From the NCBI GenBank assembly GCA_021767625.1, contig JAASTB010000079.1, positions 1 through 8,359 of the forward strand: DNA of 8,359 nt, written 5' to 3'. Shown here piece after piece: positions 1-6,162 of the stretch. Each line of letters opens with the position of its first letter. Within the stretch, counting starts at the first letter, position 1. The notes beneath the pieces were generated by a model, which made no database searches, had not been told where the DNA came from, and saw nothing but the letters and a program-made list of their open reading frames with translations. Both the position numbers and the translations under genes were made by a program. The stretch is from Wenzhouxiangella sp. GTDB lineage: Bacteria; Pseudomonadota; Gammaproteobacteria; Xanthomonadales; Wenzhouxiangellaceae.

Positions 1-167
1 CCGGCCTTCGCCGGAAGGTCGCCGCTTTCGTGCAGGCGCGACAACAGGCCTTCGCTGGCCCGGTCGATGTCGGCGAGGTGGCCCGCGAGCCCGTCTTCAC
101 TCAGGCCCGCGATCAGGCAATCGGTATCAACCGCGGTCGGCGCGGCATCGGTGGTTGTAAACTGCAT
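1..167 (-). CDS. pepA: Leucyl aminopeptidase PepA, N-terminal fragment (cut by window edge)
   Basis: Only the first 55 codons are present; the gene continues past base 1. Translation from the ATG at 167-165 begins MQFTTTDAAP and continues with DCLIAGLSEDG and, near the edge, SGDLPAKAG. This resembles the amino-terminal domain of M17 leucyl aminopeptidases, where a start like MEFSVKSG, a central IVVGVFE-type strand and a GELEGKPG-type turn occur at matching distances. The catalytic, metal-binding C-terminal domain lies outside the window. PepA is a cytosolic hexameric aminopeptidase that in E. coli also binds DNA as a regulator and recombination accessory factor; that second role is family knowledge, not visible here. 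The call is strengthened by context, because pepA divergent from lptF-lptG is a conserved gammaproteobacterial arrangement. No strong Shine-Dalgarno is seen; a weak AGGA lies about 12 bases upstream. Confidence 0.85.
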   Translation of the reverse strand, partial: MQFTTTDAAPTAVDTDCLIAGLSEDGLAGHLADIDRASEGLLSRLHESGDLPAKA

Positions 168-252
168 GGGTTCTCAAGTCCTGCTCAGATTCGAAGTTAT
201 TCTGCATGATAATGGCAGCCCTTCATTGTAACCATCAGCGGCTGAAGTCCGG
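168..252. promoter_or_regulatory. Divergent pepA / lptFG intergenic promoter region
   Basis: These 85 bases separate the two divergent start codons, so they should hold promoters for both directions. The stretch is more AT-rich than the flanking genes. A plausible plus-strand -10 is GATAAT at 208-213, with no good -35 at 16-18 bases spacing. On the minus strand TACAAT (225-230) or TATCAT (206-211) could serve as -10 elements, again with poor -35 matches. Exact promoter positions are inference; the existence of a divergent control region follows from the layout. Confidence 0.35.
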
Positions 253-1320
253 ATGCTGATTCTCCAGCGCTACATCCTGCGGCAGGGCCTGCTCGCCAGC
301 GTCCTGAGCCTGGTCGTGTTCCTCGGCGTGGTCAGCGCGCTGTTCCTGGCCGAACTGCTCGGCGAGGCGGCGCAGGGCGACCTGCCCGGTGGCAGCGTGC
401 TCTTGATGCTGGCGCTGAGGTTGCCCGAAGCGATCATGCTCGTCGGTCCGCTGGCGCTTCTGACCGGGCTGCTGATGACGCTCGGCCGGCTGCAGGAAGA
501 GAGCGAGATGGTGGTGATGCGAAGCGGGGGGCTGGCTTACCGCAAATTGCTGCGGCCCGTGGCTTCGGTCGCGCTGCTGTGGGCCGGGGGGCTGCTGATC
601 GTGTCCGGCTGGCTTTCGCCGCTGGCGGTGGAGCGTTCGGCCACGCTGCTGGCCGACGCCGCGCGCAACGCCATGGTGGCGGGATTGCGGCCGGGGCAGT
701 TCGATCGTCTCAACCAGGGCCGCACGACCATCTACGTCGGGGGTATCGATCGCCGCAGCGACGAACTCAGCGACATCTTCATCCAGCACATGGAGGACGG
801 CACGACGCAGGTCCTGACGGCCAGCAGCGGTCGGCTGTGGCTGCCCGGCGAGGACGAGGACCGTTACCTGCTGCTCACCGACGGGCACCAGGTGTCGCAT
901 TTTTCGGAACCGCTGGAAGGCGGGATTCGCGAGATGTCGTTTGCGCGCAATGAGCTGAAGCTTCCGGCGCCGGAGGATGCTTCGGTCGAAAGCGAAGCGG
1001 GTTACTTGCTTCCGGAGCTCTGGCCGGCCGGCACGCCGTCCGAGCGCCGGGAGTGGCATTGGCGTCTGGCTGCGCCGCTGGCCGGGATCCTGCTCGGTCT
1101 GCTCGCCCTGCCGCTGTCGAGCCGCAAGCCGAGGCAAGGGCGGCACGGTAGCGTCATCGCGGCCCTCTTCCTGTACCTGGTCTACAGCAACGCCATTCAC
1201 GGCGGGCTCATTCTCATGGAGCAGCACGAAGTGATGCGCGGTCCGGGGCTCTGGCCGGTTCACGGCGCCCTTTTGCTGCTCGTGCTGGGTCTGTTCTGGC
1301 GGCACTGGAGGGCGTGGTGA
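253..1320 (+). CDS. lptF: LptF, LPS export ABC transporter permease
   Basis: LptF is one of the two transmembrane subunits of the inner-membrane LptB2FG complex, which extracts lipopolysaccharide from the inner membrane and feeds it to the LptC-LptA-LptD bridge. The 355-residue product has the family's length and layout: three membrane helices in the first 120 residues, a periplasmic beta-jellyroll region at about 125-265, and three helices in the last 90. The cytoplasmic stretch around residues 76-93 (LGRLQEESEMVVMRSGG) is the expected coupling helix contacting LptB. The family signature EWHWRL at 267-272 followed by PLSSRKPRQGR at 287-297 is clear. The ATG at 253 starts MLILQRYILRQ, typical for LptF; its ribosome site is weak. 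The last bases overlap lptG, so the two are translationally coupled. It is the first gene downstream of the divergent pepA. I consider the call firm. Confidence 0.94.
   Translation: MLILQRYILRQGLLASVLSLVVFLGVVSALFLAELLGEAAQGDLPGGSVLLMLALRLPEAIMLVGPLALLTGLLMTLGRLQEESEMVVMRSGGLAYRKLLRPVASVALLWAGGLLIVSGWLSPLAVERSATLLADAARNAMVAGLRPGQFDRLNQGRTTIYVGGIDRRSDELSDIFIQHMEDGTTQVLTASSGRLWLPGEDEDRYLLLTDGHQVSHFSEPLEGGIREMSFARNELKLPAPEDASVESEAGYLLPELWPAGTPSERREWHWRLAAPLAGILLGLLALPLSSRKPRQGRHGSVIAALFLYLVYSNAIHGGLILMEQHEVMRGPGLWPVHGALLLLVLGLFWRHWRAW
1307..1312 (+). promoter_or_regulatory. Ribosome binding site deciding the lptG start
   Basis: GGAGGG at 1307-1312, inside the lptF 3' end, precedes two consecutive GTG codons at 1314 and 1317. 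Counting from GGAGG (1307-1311), the spacing is 2 bases to the first and 5 to the second. The second GTG also forms a GTGA overlap with the lptF stop. This favours 1317 as the start. Confidence 0.55.
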
Positions 1321-2390
1321 CCGCGGGCATTCTGGGGCGCTACATCAGCCGCACGGTCCTGGTGTGGGTGCTGATCGTGGCCGTGCTGCTCGTCGGGCTC
1401 TACACGCTGATCGAGGTGGTGCGCGAGGCGCAGGACATGTCAGGTGACTACGGGCCGCTGCAGGTATTGGCCTTCATCGTCCAGACCATGCCCAGCCGGC
1501 TCTACGACATCTTTCCCTTCGCCGCCCTCATCGGCACCATGCTGGGGCTCGGGGGGCTGGCTGCAACCAACGAGCTGGTCGCCATGCGGGCTGCCGGGTA
1601 CGATCGCGGGCGGATTCTCGCCTCGGTGATGCTCTCGGTCGGGGCCTGCCTGATCGTGCTGTTCATGCTGGCGGAGTTCGTCATTCCGGGGCTGGAGGCG
1701 CGCGCCAACGCCCAGCGCGACCAGTGGCGCAGTGGACAGGTTCACCTGGGCCGCTTCGGGGCCCTCTGGCTGCGCGACGGCAACATGATGTTGCGCATCG
1801 GGTACTCGGCGTGGACCGACGACGATCGGCCGGAGTTCGGCAACGTGCTCGTCTATCGCATCGAAGAGGGCATGAAGCCCACCCTGGTGATGCACGCAAC
1901 CGGCGCGACGCATACCGGCGATTCCTGGCAGTTTCGCAACGTGTCTCGTCGCGAGGTGTTCGAGGGCGGTGAGTCCACGCGCGAGAGTCCCGTGACTCTG
2001 GATTCCACGCTCAGCTACGACCTCTTTTCCTCTGCGGTGAGCAAGCCGCGTATGCTCGCCATTGGTGATCTCGTCGGCATGATCGAGTTGCTCGACGCCA
2101 ACGAACTGGATACCGGGCAGTACCGCCAGGCGCTCTGGAATCGGCTCTTCTTCCCGCTCAATGTGCTGGCCATGATCCTCGTCAGCCTTCCGTTCGCGTT
2201 CCGGGGCGGGCGACAGGGCGGGCGTGGCCTGAGTACCTTCGTGGGCTTGTCGCTCGGGTTGATGTTTTTCGTCATCAGTCGGCTCATCAAGGGAACGGCC
2301 ATGCTCTGGCCCGGCCCGCTGTGGCTGTTGATGATTCTGCCGGCGCTGTTCTTCGGCGTGCTCGGTCTGTTGTTGCTGAGGCGACTCTGA
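1317..2390 (+). CDS. lptG: LptG, LPS export ABC transporter permease
   Basis: LptG is the second permease of LptB2FG and pairs with LptF to form the cavity through which lipopolysaccharide is extracted. The product of about 357 residues begins TAGILGRYISRTV and shows three N-terminal helices, a periplasmic jellyroll at about 130-265, and three C-terminal helices. The coupling-helix segment NELVAMRAAGYDRGRI at about 85-100 is characteristic of LptG. So are the WNRLFFPLNVLAMILVSLPF segment opening the C-terminal membrane block and the FRGGRQGGRG turn that follows. I chose the GTG at 1317 because it overlaps the lptF stop as GTGA and sits 5 bases after a GGAGG; the GTG at 1314 is the alternative and adds one residue. 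LptB and LptC are not in the window, as is usual, since lptFG normally lies apart from the lptCAB cluster. Confidence 0.94.
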   Translation: MTAGILGRYISRTVLVWVLIVAVLLVGLYTLIEVVREAQDMSGDYGPLQVLAFIVQTMPSRLYDIFPFAALIGTMLGLGGLAATNELVAMRAAGYDRGRILASVMLSVGACLIVLFMLAEFVIPGLEARANAQRDQWRSGQVHLGRFGALWLRDGNMMLRIGYSAWTDDDRPEFGNVLVYRIEEGMKPTLVMHATGATHTGDSWQFRNVSRREVFEGGESTRESPVTLDSTLSYDLFSSAVSKPRMLAIGDLVGMIELLDANELDTGQYRQALWNRLFFPLNVLAMILVSLPFAFRGGRQGGRGLSTFVGLSLGLMFFVISRLIKGTAMLWPGPLWLLMILPALFFGVLGLLLLRRL

Positions 2391-2405
2391 GGCGAGTGGT
2401 TCGCC
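2391..2405. terminator. Weak hairpin between convergent lptG and the RDD gene
   Basis: Directly after the lptG stop, GGCGA (2391-2395) can pair with TCGCC (2401-2405) around a 5-base loop. No T-run follows on either strand, so this is not a convincing intrinsic terminator. It sits in the 30-base convergent gap where termination would be expected. Confidence 0.2.
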
Positions 2406-2420
2406 GCCCCGGCGTGTCCC

Positions 2421-2897
2421 TCAGCCTCGTGAACCCCGCTTGGCTTCTTTGGGTACGACAACGAGCCTCGTGGCCGAGGCCATGTCGTGCCAGCCTCGTC
2501 GCTGCGGATCGAACAGGCTCCAGAGAAAGCCCAGGCCCAGGGCCGTCGCCGACACCCATGCAACCAGGAATCTCGCTACGGTTGCGATCCAGCTGATGGG
2601 GTCGCCGTCTTTTGCGACGAGTTTCACGCGCCAGGCCCTCATACCCACCGTCTGTGCGCCGAGTCGCCAGCATACTGCGAAGTAGGCCCACCAGACGACG
2701 AGAATGTACGCCTGGAACCAGAGGGTGCCTGCGCGGATTTCGGATCCTGCGGGGATCACGACGAAGGCTGCTGCCACCATTACGATTCCAATGACGAGCA
2801 AGGTGTCGTAAACCATTGACGCCACACGGCGGAGCAGTCCGCAAGGCGGAAGGGGGCCGGGGTCCACGGCTTCGCTTGAAGGGTTTTTGTCGTTCAC
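2421..2897 (-). CDS. RDD-family integral membrane protein
   Basis: The protein carries an RDD domain, a small three-helix membrane module of mostly unknown function, sometimes linked to ion or solute transport. Counting from the GTG at 2897 it has 158 residues. The conserved arginine pair and aspartate appear as LLRRVASMVYDTLL (residues 21-34), followed by a helix at about 32-50. A second helix at 59-77 runs into the hallmark GAQTVGMRAWRVKLV (80-94). A third helix covers about 108-129, and the C-terminal DPQRRGWHDMASATRLVV (130-147) holds the second conserved aspartate. The reading frame extends upstream to a TTG at 2981, adding 28 polar residues that look unlike the family; neither start has a good ribosome site. 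It converges on lptG, a neighbourhood I recall from other gammaproteobacteria such as Pseudomonas, and diverges from the TonB operon. The biochemical role cannot be inferred. Confidence 0.82.
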   Translation of the reverse strand: MNDKNPSSEAVDPGPLPPCGLLRRVASMVYDTLLVIGIVMVAAAFVVIPAGSEIRAGTLWFQAYILVVWWAYFAVCWRLGAQTVGMRAWRVKLVAKDGDPISWIATVARFLVAWVSATALGLGFLWSLFDPQRRGWHDMASATRLVVVPKEAKRGSRG

Positions 2898-3077
2898 GGG
2901 ATTTGACGTCGGGCCCGGATGCGGGTAGGTTCCGCATTCCGGCAATTCGGTGCGGGTTCGCGACGGCCCCTCGTCTTTCAATTCGGGGGTGTGCGCGGTA
3001 TTCTAGTTCGATTGCCGGTCTAGGCCAATGCCAAGACATTTGCAAAGCCACGAATTTCAAGCATAGCGGATACGACA
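2898..3077. promoter_or_regulatory. Divergent control region of the RDD gene and the TonB2 operon
   Basis: This 180-base interval must carry the promoter for the six-gene operon that starts at 3078, and probably that of the RDD gene. From about 2999 it is clearly AT-richer than the coding sequence. Candidate plus-strand elements are TATTCT at 2999-3004 as a -10 with a poor -35 near 2977, or TTGCCG at 3012-3017 as a -35 with GACATT at 3035-3040. An imperfect palindrome at 3011-3029 (ATTG...CAAT arms) and the 8-base palindrome TTTGCAAA at 3039-3046 could be operators. No convincing Fur box is seen. AGCGGA at 3065-3070 is the likely ribosome site for the DUF3450 gene. All assignments are by eye. 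Confidence 0.35.
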
Positions 3078-3845
3078 ATGTCACAACATTCAACCCCTAT
3101 TACACGCCTGCTGGTGCTGGGCTCCGGGCTGATGCTCGGCGCTTTCGCCGCCCACGCGCAGGTGCTTGACCGCAGTATCGATACCGAGAACCGGATCACG
3201 CGTCAGGCCGCGCAGACCCAGGAGCGGATCAACCAGGTCGACGAGGAGACCCAGCAGCTGATCGACGAGTATCGGCAGGTTCTCGCCGAGACCGAAAGCC
3301 TGCGCGCCTACAACGAGCAGATGCAGGCGGTGGTCAACAACCAGGAAGAAGAGATTGCCTCGATCAACGAGCAGCTCGAGGGCCTGGAGCAGACCAACCG
3401 CGACGTCGTCCCGCTGATGATCGAGATGGCCGAAACGCTCGAGCAGCTGGTCCAGGCCGACGTGCCGTTCCGCCTCCAGGAACGCCTCGATCGCGCCGAC
3501 AACGTCGTCGATACGCTGGATCGCTCGGATATCACCAACTCCGAGAAGTTCCGCCTCATCATCGAGTCCTACCAGGCCGAACTGGAATACGGACGCACGA
3601 TGGAGGCCTATCGCGGCGCGCTGCCCGACGGCCAGCAGGTCGAATTCCTGCGCGTGGGTCGCACCCTGCTGTTCTGGCAGTCGCTCGACGGCGAGTCGAC
3701 CGGCTGGTGGAACCCGAACAGCCGCCAGTTCGAGCAGCTCGACGACAGCTACCGGCTGCCCGTCAGCGACGGCCTGGCGATCGCCCGCAACCAGGTCGCT
3801 CCCGACCTGATTCCGCTGCCCGTGCCCGCCCCGGAGAGTGAATGA
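3078..3845 (+). CDS. DUF3450 periplasmic coiled-coil protein, first gene of the TonB2 operon
   Basis: This 255-residue protein matches what I know of the DUF3450 family, which is found almost only beside TtpC/ExbB/ExbD/TonB genes in gammaproteobacteria and has no established function. A signal peptide is clear: Arg10, a hydrophobic core at about 11-25, and an AHA cleavage site before Gln28. Residues about 35-110 form a Glu/Gln-rich heptad-like coiled coil (for example RITRQAAQTQERINQVDEE). The C-terminal half contains FRLIIESYQAELEYGRTMEA and the conserved-looking VGRTLLFWQSLDG and STGWWNP segments, followed by a Pro-rich tail. The ATG at 3078 is preceded by AGCGGA at 7 bases. The gene overlaps the next by ATGA, so it is co-translated with the energy-transducing subunits. 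It likely acts as a periplasmic partner of TtpC, but this is inference from context. Confidence 0.85.
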   Translation: MSQHSTPITRLLVLGSGLMLGAFAAHAQVLDRSIDTENRITRQAAQTQERINQVDEETQQLIDEYRQVLAETESLRAYNEQMQAVVNNQEEEIASINEQLEGLEQTNRDVVPLMIEMAETLEQLVQADVPFRLQERLDRADNVVDTLDRSDITNSEKFRLIIESYQAELEYGRTMEAYRGALPDGQQVEFLRVGRTLLFWQSLDGESTGWWNPNSRQFEQLDDSYRLPVSDGLAIARNQVAPDLIPLPVPAPESE

Positions 3846-5200
3846 TGAGCATGACTAGACTTCTTATTGCAGTTCTGGCGCTGGCCATGCCCTTCGCAGC
3901 CAGCGCGCAGGACACCCTCGACGAGCTCCTGCAGCAGGTCCAGCAGGCGGCTCAGGAAGAACAGCGCATCGACCAGCAGCGCCTGCAGCGCTTCATCAAC
4001 GAGCGCAACAACCAGCGCCAGCTTCTCGAAGAAGCCCGCGCCGAACTGCGCGCCGAGGAGCAGCGCTCCGATCGCCTGCAGAACCAGTTCGACGAAAACG
4101 AGCTTCAGCTCGTCGAACTGGAAACGACCCTGGACGAGCGTATGGGCAACCTGGGCGAGTTGTTCGGTGTCGTCCGCCAGGTCGCCGGCGACATGCGCGG
4201 CAATCTGGCCGAGTCGATGGTCAGCGCGCAGTACCCGGGTCGCTCCGAGTTCTTCGCCGACCTGGCCGAGGCCCGTGAACTGCCCACCGTCGGCGAGCTG
4301 CGCCAGATGTGGTACGAAATGGTTCGCGAGATCACCGAGTCGGGCAAGGTCGTGAAGTTCGATTCTGCGCTGATCAACGCCGACGGCGTGCGCGAAGAAA
4401 ATCGCGAAGTCGTCCGAGTCGGCGTGTTCAACGTGGTCTCCAACGGCAAGTTCCTGCAGTGGGACGGCGATCAGGGTCTGCTCGTCGAGCTGCCCCGCCA
4501 GCCGGCCGGCCGTTTCCAGAACATGGCCGAGAACCTGCAGCAAGCCAGCGGCGACGAAGTGGTCGACATGGCCATCGACGGTACCCGCGGCGCCATCCTG
4601 GCGCAGGTCGTGCGTGCGCCGACCATCCAGGAGCGCATTCGTCAGGGTGCCGAGGTCGGCTACGTGATCATCGCCCTGGGTATCTTCGGCGTACTGTTCG
4701 CCCTGTGGCGCGGCATCGTGCTGACGATCAAGGGCAACGCCATCAAGCGACAGCTCAAGCGCGAAGAGGCCGACGAGGGCAACGCCCTGGGCCGCGTGCT
4801 GAAGGTCTACCAGGACAACCCGGACCAGGACGTCGAAACCCTCGAGCTCAAGCTCGACGAAGCGATCCTGCGCGAGACCGCGCCGCTGGAATCGGGCCTG
4901 CCGCTGATCAAGGTGCTCTACGTGGTGGCGCCGCTGATCGGTCTGCTCGGTACCGTGGTCGGCATGATTCAGACCTTCCAGCAGATCACGCTGTTCGGTA
5001 CGGGTGATCCGCGCATGATGGCCGGCGGTATTTCCATGGCCCTGATCACGACCGTCCTCGGTCTGACGGTGGCCATCCCGCTGACGATTCTCCACAGTCT
5101 GCTGCAGAGCCGCAGCCGCTCGCTCATCCAGATCCTGGAAGAGCAGGCCGCCGGCATCATTGCACGACTCGCAGAGCGTCGCCATGGTAGCGCTAGCTAA
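3842..5200 (+). CDS. ttpC: TtpC-like protein: periplasmic coiled coil fused to a MotA/TolQ/ExbB domain
   Basis: The protein resembles TtpC, the extra ExbB-like subunit that Vibrio TonB2 systems need for iron-siderophore uptake. The 452 residues comprise a signal peptide cut after ASA (22), a Gln/Glu-rich coiled coil at about 25-100, and a predicted periplasmic domain at about 100-265. A membrane helix follows at about 273-294 (YVIIALGIFGVLFALWRGIV), and the C-terminal ExbB-like domain at about 310-445 has two more helices. In that domain the GLLGTVVGM motif (367-375) carries Thr371, and Thr404 lies in ITTVLGL; these align with E. coli ExbB Thr148 and Thr181. The position of the ExbB channel glutamate (Glu176) is Met399. 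The start overlaps the DUF3450 stop as ATGA, 5 bases after GGAG; the next in-frame ATG, at 3845, is an alternative. It overlaps exbB by 17 bases. A MotA flagellar stator is unlikely given the signal peptide and neighbours. Confidence 0.88.
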   Translation: MMSMTRLLIAVLALAMPFAASAQDTLDELLQQVQQAAQEEQRIDQQRLQRFINERNNQRQLLEEARAELRAEEQRSDRLQNQFDENELQLVELETTLDERMGNLGELFGVVRQVAGDMRGNLAESMVSAQYPGRSEFFADLAEARELPTVGELRQMWYEMVREITESGKVVKFDSALINADGVREENREVVRVGVFNVVSNGKFLQWDGDQGLLVELPRQPAGRFQNMAENLQQASGDEVVDMAIDGTRGAILAQVVRAPTIQERIRQGAEVGYVIIALGIFGVLFALWRGIVLTIKGNAIKRQLKREEADEGNALGRVLKVYQDNPDQDVETLELKLDEAILRETAPLESGLPLIKVLYVVAPLIGLLGTVVGMIQTFQQITLFGTGDPRMMAGGISMALITTVLGLTVAIPLTILHSLLQSRSRSLIQILEEQAAGIIARLAERRHGSAS

Positions 5201-5708
5201 TTTCTTCGACTCGATTCGCGGGTTCATCGAGCTCGGCGGGGACGTCCTCTGGGCGATCTTCGCCGTGCTCCTCGTGATGTGGACCCTGATCATCGAGCGC
5301 TACTGGTTCTATTTCCGTGTCCTGCCCGAGCGTCGCAAGGAAGTCCTCGACCATTGGCAGAACCGGACGGATCACCAGTCCTGGCACGCCAGCCGGATCC
5401 GCGAGGAGCTGATCAGCAAGGTCGGCCAGGAAATGCAGCGCAACATTCGAACCATCCAGACGCTGATTGCCGTTTGCCCGCTGCTCGGGCTGCTGGGAAC
5501 GGTGACCGGCATGGTGGCGGTCTTCGACGTCATGGCCTTCTTCGGCACGGGCAATGCCCGCGCCATGGCCGCCGGCGTTTCGCAGGCCACCATTCCCACC
5601 ATGTCGGGCATGGTCGCGGCCCTGTCCGGGCTGTACTTCGGTTCCTTCCTCGAGCGCAAGTCGGAAATCGAGACCGAGCGTCTCGAGGACTTGCTGCGGT
5701 TCGACTGA
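5184..5708 (+). CDS. exbB: ExbB (TonB2-type) proton channel subunit
   Basis: ExbB pentamers form the inner-membrane channel that encloses ExbD and converts proton motive force into movement of TonB. From the ATG at 5184 the product has 174 residues, the short TonB2-class length (E. coli ExbB has 244). Helices lie at about 19-38 (DVLWAIFAVLLVMWTLIIER ends this segment), 92-116 and 128-155. The signature LLGLLGTVTGM (100-110) includes Thr106, and Thr139 sits in ATIPTMSG; both align with the channel threonines of E. coli ExbB. Gln134 occupies the Glu176 position. A TTG at 5160 would add eight residues (MHDSQSVA), but MVALANFFDSI is a more natural start. The gene begins inside the ttpC 3' end, giving translational coupling, and is followed by a 44-base gap before exbD. 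Confidence 0.9.
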   Translation: MVALANFFDSIRGFIELGGDVLWAIFAVLLVMWTLIIERYWFYFRVLPERRKEVLDHWQNRTDHQSWHASRIREELISKVGQEMQRNIRTIQTLIAVCPLLGLLGTVTGMVAVFDVMAFFGTGNARAMAAGVSQATIPTMSGMVAALSGLYFGSFLERKSEIETERLEDLLRFD

Positions 5709-5752
5709 ACAACCGGCTGGCTATTGGCGTCGCAAACAGGTTTAACTAGAAC

Positions 5753-6160
5753 ATGGCACGCAGACACGCAACAAAGGATGAGCCGGAGATCAACATCACA
5801 CCGATGTTGGACATCGTGTTCATCATGCTGATTTTCTTCATCGTCACCACGTCGTTCATCCGTGAGACGGGGGTCGAGGTCAACAAGCCCACAGCGTTGA
5901 CCGCGGAACCTCGTCCCCAGGGTAATGTTCTAATTGCCATACGGGAAAACGACGAGATCTGGATGAACAAGCAGCAGGTCGAGATCCACCAGGTTCGCCC
6001 CGAGGTCGAGCGAGCAAAGGCCGAAAACCCTGAATCGGCCGTTGTGCTCATTGCCGACCAGGGCGCTCGCACGGGCATGCTGGTCGAGGTAATGGACCAG
6101 GTCCAGGCGGCCGGTATCAACCGCATCTCGATCTCGGCCGAGCCGGAAGGCGGGAGGTAA
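5753..6160 (+). CDS. exbD: ExbD biopolymer transport protein (TonB2-type)
   Basis: ExbD is the single-pass partner of ExbB whose membrane aspartate carries protons. The 135-residue product has a short basic cytosolic N-terminus (MARRHATKDEPE) and then the family hallmark INITPMLDIVFIMLIFFIVT at 13-32, with Asp20 corresponding to the essential Asp25 of E. coli ExbD. A periplasmic domain of about 95 residues follows, including VVLIADQGARTGMLVEVMDQVQ-like sequence typical of ExbD/TolR. The start ATG at 5753 lacks a strong Shine-Dalgarno; ACAGG lies 12 bases upstream. The 5' half is less GC-rich than neighbouring genes and uses codons rare in the rest of the window (AGA at codon 4, CTA, ATA). The stop is two bases before tonB. 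TolR is excluded by the operon context. Confidence 0.93.
   Translation: MARRHATKDEPEINITPMLDIVFIMLIFFIVTTSFIRETGVEVNKPTALTAEPRPQGNVLIAIRENDEIWMNKQQVEIHQVRPEVERAKAENPESAVVLIADQGARTGMLVEVMDQVQAAGINRISISAEPEGGR
6152..6158 (+). promoter_or_regulatory. Strong ribosome binding site of tonB
   Basis: GGGAGGT at 6152-6158 overlaps the last codons and stop of exbD. Counting from the GGAGG core (6153-6157), the spacing to the tonB ATG at 6163 is 5 bases. It is one of the two best Shine-Dalgarno sequences in the window. Confidence 0.6.
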
Positions 6161-6162
6161 TC

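Noticed and set aside
204..216. Possible Fur half-site TGATAATGG before lptF
   Set aside because: Only one arm is present, the expected inverted partner is missing, and the sequence is better explained as a -10-like element.
235..1305. A 356-codon open frame antisense to lptF
   Set aside because: It is the complement of a high-GC real gene. Its product is Arg/Gln/His-rich low-complexity sequence without any recognisable domain, while lptF is unmistakable.
2391..2420. Intrinsic terminator between lptG and the RDD gene
   Set aside because: Only a 5-base stem without a T-run on either strand is visible. It is listed at low confidence and not claimed as functional.
2287..3093. A 268-codon minus-strand frame overlapping the RDD gene and the lptG end
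   Set aside because: It is Arg/Pro-rich with no domain, and it conflicts with the RDD protein, whose hallmark motifs are in a different frame.
3749..5293. A 514-codon open frame antisense to ttpC
   Set aside because: This is a shadow created by codon bias in a high-GC gene. The translation has no signal, membrane or domain logic, and the plus-strand frame matches the operon and the ExbB family.
3842..5708. TtpC and ExbB as flagellar stator MotA or as TolQ
   Set aside because: TtpC has a signal peptide and a periplasmic coiled coil unlike MotA. The partners are ExbD and a TonB_C protein, with no TolA, TolB, Pal or OmpA-domain MotB nearby.
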